From the NCBI GenBank assembly GCA_023442845.1, contig JAEZXC010000055.1:1-15639 (forward strand): DNA of 15,639 nt. The letters are read 5' to 3'. Positions 12,199-15,639 of the stretch are shown here, one piece after another. This DNA is from Actinomycetes bacterium (lineage in GTDB: Bacteria; Actinomycetota; Actinomycetes; Actinomycetales; Demequinaceae). Under the pieces are notes generated by a model. The model ran no database searches, was not told where the DNA came from, and worked only from the letters and a program-made list of their open reading frames with translations. Within the stretch, counting starts at the first letter, position 1, and each line of letters starts with the position of its first letter. Position numbers and translations under genes: made by a program.

Positions 12199-13046
12199 TT
12201 AGCCCTAAGAAGTAACTCGGCGATCACCACGGGTACCGCGTCCGCGACATCAAGCGCCGCGATTGGCCCGCCGCCTGACGCTGCCTCAGCGGCGCGGGCA
12301 TGCACCCATGACGCAGCGGCGCCAGCCTCGGGTGCGCTTAACCCGGCCGCAAGCAGGGCGCCAGCAATGCCCGCGAGCACATCACCAGTCCCAGCGGTCG
12401 CAAGCCACGCGGGCGCCTCGGGGAGTTCGGCAACGGCGCCGCCGGGAGCCGCGATGATGGTTCGGGTGCCCTTGAGGAGCACGGTGGCGCGAGCGGTTTC
12501 AGCGAGAAGGCGCGCATGCCCCGTGCGGTCACGGAGAACGTCGTCAAGCGTCACATCGTGGCGGATCGCGGCAAGTGCCCCGATGAGTTCGCGCTCGTGT
12601 GGCGTGAGCAGGACCTGATGAGGTTGGCTTGCCCTCGAGCCCGCAGAACGCGCACGCACGCACTGGTCAAGAGCCCCCGCGTCGACAACCAGGGGACCGC
12701 CCGATGCGAGTACGGCGCCGATGACGGTGTCTTGTCCGGGGTGGTCGGCAACTCCCGGGCCCACCACCCATGCCGACGCTCGTGGCAATACCTCGGCAGC
12801 GTCGGCCGGGTCATAGACGACAGTCTCGGGCCGGTGGCGGAGGACAAGGTCTTGAGCGCGGTGCGGCCCCACGTAGCGCACCATTCCTGCTCCCGCCCGG
12901 AACGCCCCCGAAACCGACAGCGCGGCTGCGCCCGGGTATGCATCGGAGCCGGCAACCATGCCAACCACCCCGCGGGTGTACTTGTCGTCAGTGGCGCGCG
13001 GTCGCGGCCACACTGACGCAACCCATGCCCGATCAACAATGTCCAT
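12195..13046 (-). CDS. nnrD: ADP-dependent (S)-NAD(P)H-hydrate dehydratase (YjeF C-terminal type)
   Basis: Repairs hydrated NAD(P)H by ATP/ADP-dependent dehydration of the S epimer; ribokinase-like fold, cytosolic. The 283-residue product has the N-terminal KYTRGVVGMVAGSDAYPGAAALSVSGAFRAGAGMVR block (23-57), the TPHERE motif (148-153), VLLKG (189-193) and the nucleotide-site TAGTGDVLAGI (217-227) with catalytic Asp222. The start is set at ATG 13046 (MDIVDRAW); the longer form adds 21 basic/Cys residues with no family match. The stand-alone form works with the separate epimerase nnrE just beyond def. The last ~11 codons differ from the displaced tail at 8154-8188, and codons 258-272 form the 46-bp repeat, so the C-terminus was probably supplied by the inserted segment while the protein stayed intact. 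Confidence 0.92.
   Translation of the reverse strand: MDIVDRAWVASVWPRPRATDDKYTRGVVGMVAGSDAYPGAAALSVSGAFRAGAGMVRYVGPHRAQDLVLRHRPETVVYDPADAAEVLPRASAWVVGPGVADHPGQDTVIGAVLASGGPLVVDAGALDQCVRARSAGSRASQPHQVLLTPHERELIGALAAIRHDVTLDDVLRDRTGHARLLAETARATVLLKGTRTIIAAPGGAVAELPEAPAWLATAGTGDVLAGIAGALLAAGLSAPEAGAAASWVHARAAEAASGGGPIAALDVADAVPVVIAELLLRAK
12230..12275 (+). repeat. 46-bp direct repeat, right copy (attR-like), inside nnrD
   Basis: Matches 8189-8234 at 45 of 46 positions in the same orientation. It encodes nnrD residues 258-272 (GGGPIAALDVADAVP on the minus strand). The one mismatch changes Asp269 here to Gly in the left copy. Confidence 0.9.
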
Positions 13047-13124
13047 ACGCCTAGCCTGGCACGCGCGCCTCGGAAGGCAAATGGCCGCGCACCGACAGTT
13101 CACGGCCATGGAACAATGGCGCTT

Positions 13125-13619
13125 ATGGCCATGCGAGAGATCCGAGTGATCGGCGACCCTGTGCTGCGCACCCCGTGCGAGCCCATCACCGTCATCGATG
13201 AACGTGTCCGCACCCTCATCGACGACCTCCTCGAAACCGTCGACTACGAGGGGCGAGCGGGTCTCGCTGGCAACCAGATCGGCGTCGGCCTGCGCGCATT
13301 CTCGTGGAACATCGACGGCGATATCGGCTACATCATCAACCCCGAGATCGTTGAGAACGCCTCCGAGTTCCAGGATTTGGCCGACGAGGGCTGCCTCTCC
13401 GTGCCAGGCCTCTGGTACCCGTGTGAACGGCCGCTATACGCCAAGGCCGTCGGCACTGACCTTGACGGCAACGAGGTCATCGTCGAGGGCGAGGACATCT
13501 GGGCCCGCCTCATCAATCACGAGGTCGATCACCTCAACGGCAAGCTCTATATCGATCGCCTCACCAAAGAGACGCGCCGTGAAGCGATGCGCGAGCTTCG
13601 CGCGCAAATCGACTCCTAG
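13125..13619 (+). CDS. def: Peptide deformylase
   Basis: Removes the formyl group from the N-terminal Met of nascent proteins. The 164-residue metallo-hydrolase has all three motifs: GLAGNQIGV (46-54; canonical GLAAPQIGV, with GN replacing AP), EGCLSVP (88-94, metal ligand C90) and HEVDHLNG (132-139, metal ligands H132 and H136, catalytic E133). Length and the C-terminal helix (RREAMRELRAQI) are normal. Three in-frame ATGs lie at 13116, 13125 and 13131. I prefer 13125 because AACAAT (13112-13117), an imperfect -10, ends seven bases before it, in line with the leaderless starts elsewhere in the window; 13116 would overlap that box. Divergent from nnrD; its stop codon overlaps that of convergent nnrE in a shared CTAG. 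Confidence 0.94.
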   Translation: MAMREIRVIGDPVLRTPCEPITVIDERVRTLIDDLLETVDYEGRAGLAGNQIGVGLRAFSWNIDGDIGYIINPEIVENASEFQDLADEGCLSVPGLWYPCERPLYAKAVGTDLDGNEVIVEGEDIWARLINHEVDHLNGKLYIDRLTKETRREAMRELRAQIDS

Positions 13620-14344
13620 AACAGCACCTCGTCCGCGTACTTCGTGTCGTCCTCCGTGATGTCAACGACGCGAACGCCAACATCGGCCACGACGACGCGG
13701 CCCGCAGCATGGCACGCAGGCGCGACGGACAGACAGATCTTTGGCGCGGTAAATGTCACGGTGACGTCCGCCTCGACGTGTGGGGCGTCGGCTGAGCCGG
13801 AATCGGCATCGAGCCCACTTGGCAGGTCGACCGCGACAACGAGCGCGTCATCCGTGATCGCCTCGACAAGTTGATCAGCGGGAAACCGTAGCCCTGGACG
13901 GGCGCCAAGACCCACGATGCCGTCGATCACAATGTCCGCTGACCTCACGGCCTCGGTGGCGGCGAGAAGATCGTGGTCCGCACGAAGCGAGACGATGTGT
14001 CCGCCCGCTGCTCGCAGGGCATCAGCGCCATCATCGTGAAGCCTCGAGGCCACCGGAATCGCCACCACGATGGCTCCGTCGGCTGCGAGCAGGGCGCCAG
14101 CAAGCAATGCGTCGCCGCCGTTGTTTCCCGAGCCAGCGAGGACTGTCACCCTGGTGCCGTGCACTGTGTGGTGGGTGTCTGCAAGTGTCGCTGCGATCTC
14201 GTCGGCCACGGCGCGCGCGGCGCGCGCCATGAGCGTGGACTCAGGTACGGACTCCATGGTGCGCCGCTCAAGTTCGCGGATCTGCGCAACCGTCAGCGGC
14301 CCGGAGTGAGTGGTCCGGGACTCGTCGATTGCATGAGTCGTCAC
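13616..14344 (-). CDS. nnrE: NAD(P)H-hydrate epimerase (YjeF N-terminal type)
   Basis: Interconverts the R and S epimers of NAD(P)HX so that the dehydratase (nnrD, on the far side of def) can repair both. The 242-residue Rossmann-like protein shows VTVLAGSGNNGGDALLAGALLA (67-88) with the phosphate-binding GNNGGD and catalytic-site Asp78, DGIVGLGARPGLR (141-153), VVAVDLPSGLDADSG (169-183) and TVTFTAPK. Family proteins usually read GNNGGDG; here Ala follows the Asp. In many bacteria both domains are fused in one protein; here they are two genes in the same orientation split by def. The start is GTG 14344 (VTTHAIDES); GGAGAG directly abuts it, too close for a normal Shine-Dalgarno, while CACAGT six bases upstream could be an imperfect leaderless -10. 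Confidence 0.92.
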   Translation of the reverse strand: MTTHAIDESRTTHSGPLTVAQIRELERRTMESVPESTLMARAARAVADEIAATLADTHHTVHGTRVTVLAGSGNNGGDALLAGALLAADGAIVVAIPVASRLHDDGADALRAAGGHIVSLRADHDLLAATEAVRSADIVIDGIVGLGARPGLRFPADQLVEAITDDALVVAVDLPSGLDADSGSADAPHVEADVTVTFTAPKICLSVAPACHAAGRVVVADVGVRVVDITEDDTKYADEVLF

Positions 14345-14543
14345 CTCTCCACTGTGCCACGAAGGTCGTGCACGCGCAGTGTCAACGCCGCGCCTCCGGA
14401 TGCCTGTCGACTACCTCGTCGCCGTGCAATCGGCCGCCACACCGCCGCTGTGCTGGCGCTTTGGCGATACGTGAGGCACGATAGTTGCACACCCGGAGAG
14501 CCGGATTCCTGGAACAGGTCGTTGGGGAAGACGCACCTGTACC

Positions 14544-14551
14544 AAAGGAGG
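14544..14551 (+). promoter_or_regulatory. Strong ribosome binding site of the DUF3145 gene
   Basis: AAAGGAGG, a near-perfect anti-16S complement, ends four bases before ATG 14556 and settles the start. It is the strongest Shine-Dalgarno noticed in the window and contrasts with the leaderless-type starts elsewhere, suggesting high expression of this gene. Confidence 0.7.
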
Positions 14552-14555
14552 AGTC

Positions 14556-15053
14556 ATGGCCGCCATCACCCGTGGTGTTCTTTTCGTGCACTCAGCGACC
14601 CGCGCAATGTGCCCGCACATCGAATGGGCTGCGCAGTCAGTGCTGGGCTCCCGCGCGTCCTTTGACTGGACGGACCAGCCCGCAGGCGCAAATCTGTTTC
14701 GCGCCGAGGTCGCGTGGCAAGGTCACCAGGGCACCGGGGCACGCCTCGCCTCGGCGCTGCGGGGCTGGGAGCACGTGCGCTACGAGGTGACGGAGGATCC
14801 GTCCTTCGGATGCGATGGTGCCCGCTGGTCACACACCCCGTCCCTCGGTATCTTCCACGCAGTCACCGACGTGCACGGCAACATCGTGGTGCCTGAGGAC
14901 CGAATTCGTGCGGTGCTCGAGGCAGGCGGCACTGCTGCTGACTTCAAGCGCGCCATGGACCTTGCGCTCGGAACAGCGTGGGATGAAGAGCTCGAACCCT
15001 TCCGTTACGCAGGCGCGGGAGCACCAGTGCGCTGGCTCCACCGCGTCGGTTAG
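14556..15053 (+). CDS. DUF3145 domain-containing protein
   Basis: A 165-residue soluble protein covering the whole DUF3145 family length. Recognised by TRGVLFVHSATRAMCPHIEWAAQSVLG at the N-terminus, ARLASALRGWEHVRYEVTEDPS in the middle, and GIFHAVTDVHGNIVVPEDRIRAVLE and WDEELEPFRYAGAGAPVRWLHRVG at the end. The family is essentially actinobacterial, of unknown function, and in my recollection is often found next to the fatty-acid synthase cluster, as here (fabF converges 0.4 kb downstream). Trp-rich with three Cys and several His; no signal peptide or membrane span. Seven bases separate it from the SnoaL-like gene, so they are probably co-transcribed. Confidence 0.93.
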   Translation: MAAITRGVLFVHSATRAMCPHIEWAAQSVLGSRASFDWTDQPAGANLFRAEVAWQGHQGTGARLASALRGWEHVRYEVTEDPSFGCDGARWSHTPSLGIFHAVTDVHGNIVVPEDRIRAVLEAGGTAADFKRAMDLALGTAWDEELEPFRYAGAGAPVRWLHRVG

Positions 15054-15060
15054 GAACACC

Positions 15061-15438
15061 ATGGCTTTGGAGCCCATCGCCGTCCTCACGCTGCAGGCGC
15101 TTGAGGAGTCGATGTGGGTATCCGAGAGCCGTTTCGACCCCACGTACATGGACGCGGTCCTCCACCCCGAGTTCAGCGAGGTGGGACGTTCCGGACGGCT
15201 CTTTACGCGAGATGACGTCCTGTCGATGCCAAGTGTCGAGATTCGCGTCGAGATCCCGCTCAGAAGCCTTGAAATCGTCGAAATCGCTCCCGACGTTGTG
15301 CTGACCCGCTACACGACCGTTCCCCTTGATTCGCCGCACGGCGCCGCACACCGCACCTCGATCTGGTTGCACGAAGACGAGCGGTGGCTCTTGCGGTTTC
15401 ACCAGGGAACACCGACGTCCGACGCCTCAGACGCCTAA
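15061..15438 (+). CDS. SnoaL-like / DUF4440 (NTF2-fold) protein
   Basis: A 125-residue single-domain protein. The pattern LQALEESMWVSESRFDPTYMDAVLHPEFSEVGRSGRLFTRDDVLSM (helix, then a cone-shaped barrel start) and the later VVLTRYTTVPLDSPHGAAHRTSIWLHEDERWLLRFHQGTP match the DUF4440/SnoaL-like branch of the NTF2 fold. Members range from small enzymes to binding domains, so no reaction can be named. The start is ATG 15061, seven bases after the DUF3145 stop, with a weak TTAGGAA before it; the open frame extends upstream only as a shadow of DUF3145. It ends 24 bp from convergent fabF. Confidence 0.87.
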   Translation: MALEPIAVLTLQALEESMWVSESRFDPTYMDAVLHPEFSEVGRSGRLFTRDDVLSMPSVEIRVEIPLRSLEIVEIAPDVVLTRYTTVPLDSPHGAAHRTSIWLHEDERWLLRFHQGTPTSDASDA

Positions 15439-15462
15439 CGGGGGGCCTCGGCCGACGCTGGG

Positions 15463-15639
15463 TTACGGCGTCGTGAAGAGTAGCGCCGCGTTGTGGCCAC
15501 CAAAGCCAAACGCGTTGTTGATCGCTGCGAGATCGCCGGATGCCGGGAGGGCACGCGGGGTGTCCCGCACGAGGTCCACCTGAAGCTCGGGGTCTGGGCT
15601 ATTGACGTTAATGGTGGGTGGGGCGGTGCGCTCGTGAAG
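15463..15639 (-). CDS. fabF: Beta-ketoacyl-ACP synthase II (FabF), C-terminal fragment cut by window edge
   Basis: The last 58 codons of a condensing enzyme of type II fatty-acid synthesis. Reading the minus strand gives LHERTAPPTINVNSPDPELQ, then VDLVRDTPRALPA, then AAINNAFGFGGHNAALLFTTP and a TAA stop. The NN.FGFGGHN motif carries the second catalytic His of the Cys-His-His triad and is diagnostic for KAS I/II. The rest of the gene, including the active-site Cys, lies beyond the right edge. Confidence 0.95.
   Translation of the reverse strand, partial: LHERTAPPTINVNSPDPELQVDLVRDTPRALPASGDLAAINNAFGFGGHNAALLFTTP

Larger units (their letters stand above)
8189..12275 (+). mobile_element. Putative integrated accessory segment (no integrase) inserted in the nnrD 3' end
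   Basis: The segment is bounded by the 46-bp direct repeats and separates a tRNA plus displaced nnrD tail from the intact nnrD. It carries only the secreted-peptide/ABC-export cassette. No integrase, transposase, inverted-repeat ends or replication gene is present. The arrangement fits site-specific integration into a gene's 3' end, with the element restoring the reading frame by supplying a new C-terminus, as many tyrosine-recombinase islands do; lacking its own recombinase it would be a cis-mobilisable or decayed element. Recombination between two nnrD alleles could produce a similar outcome. The repeats are seen directly; the mechanism is inferred. Confidence 0.55.

Noticed and set aside
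13027..13060. Leaderless promoter for nnrD (TAGGCG before ATG 13046)
   Set aside because: The sixth -10 base is not T and the box lies too close to the start; not supported.
14380..14385. TTGACA on the minus strand as the -35 of nnrE
   Set aside because: The only plausible -10 (CACAGT) is 23 bp away, too far for a standard promoter. The 211-bp gap 14345-14555 otherwise shows no clear gene or operator.
15439..15462. GGCC-TC-GGCC inverted repeat as terminator between the SnoaL-like gene and fabF
   Set aside because: The four-base arms have a two-base loop and cannot form a stable hairpin.
1..15639. CRISPR array, rRNA, insertion sequence or toxin-antitoxin pair
   Set aside because: No spaced short repeats, rRNA sequence, transposase or toxin/antitoxin motifs were seen on either strand.

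Overview
The window looks like chromosomal DNA of a high-GC Gram-positive bacterium (Actinomycetota, most likely Micrococcales). The evidence is the GC-rich third codon positions, the actinobacterial families present (DUF3145, a DUF6941-like protein, a long DusB), the conserved actinobacterial neighbourhood of dgt and dnaG, and the use of TANNNT -10 boxes placed so that transcripts would be leaderless. No genus is claimed.

Layout. 1-419: tail of a YibE/F membrane protein, overlapping dusB (416-1591) by ATGA. 1610-2071: a small uncharacterised protein. 2129-3400: dgt (dNTP triphosphohydrolase). 4675-3404 (minus): three-gene operon of a DUF6941-like protein and two small membrane proteins. 4742-6616: dnaG primase. 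Next come tRNA-Asn(GTT) on the minus strand, a divergent ammonium-transporter-family gene (6808-8049) and a tRNA with anticodon CAT (8062-8135). 8154-12275: an accessory segment. 12195-13046 (minus) nnrD, 13125-13619 (plus) def and 13616-14344 (minus) nnrE: NAD(P)HX repair around peptide deformylase. 14556-15438: DUF3145 and SnoaL-like genes, converging on the 3' end of fabF at the right edge.

The accessory segment is the most interesting part. It carries a five-gene plus-strand cassette: a 109-residue secreted peptide that may be a lactococcin-972-like bacteriocin, a Cys-motif lipoprotein, a membrane-anchored adaptor with a peptidoglycan-binding domain, an ABC ATPase and a MacB/FtsX-like permease. 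The last four genes overlap or nearly so, forming one translational unit. A strong GC hairpin separates the peptide gene from the transporter genes. The peptide gene has a recognisable promoter, a ten-G run at the predicted 5' end of its mRNA, and a hairpin that would bury its ribosome binding site and part of the start codon.

The cassette is bracketed by a 46-bp direct repeat (8189-8234 and 12230-12275, one mismatch) that corresponds to the 3' end of nnrD. The left copy sits in a 26-codon in-frame nnrD tail (8154-8234) stranded beside the tRNA; the right copy lies in the intact nnrD. This is the pattern expected when an element integrates into the 3' end of a gene, supplies a replacement gene end and displaces the original one. 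No integrase is present, so the segment resembles a cis-mobilisable or decayed island carrying a bacteriocin-type export system. The boundaries and repeats are read directly from sequence; the integration history and the bacteriocin function are inference.
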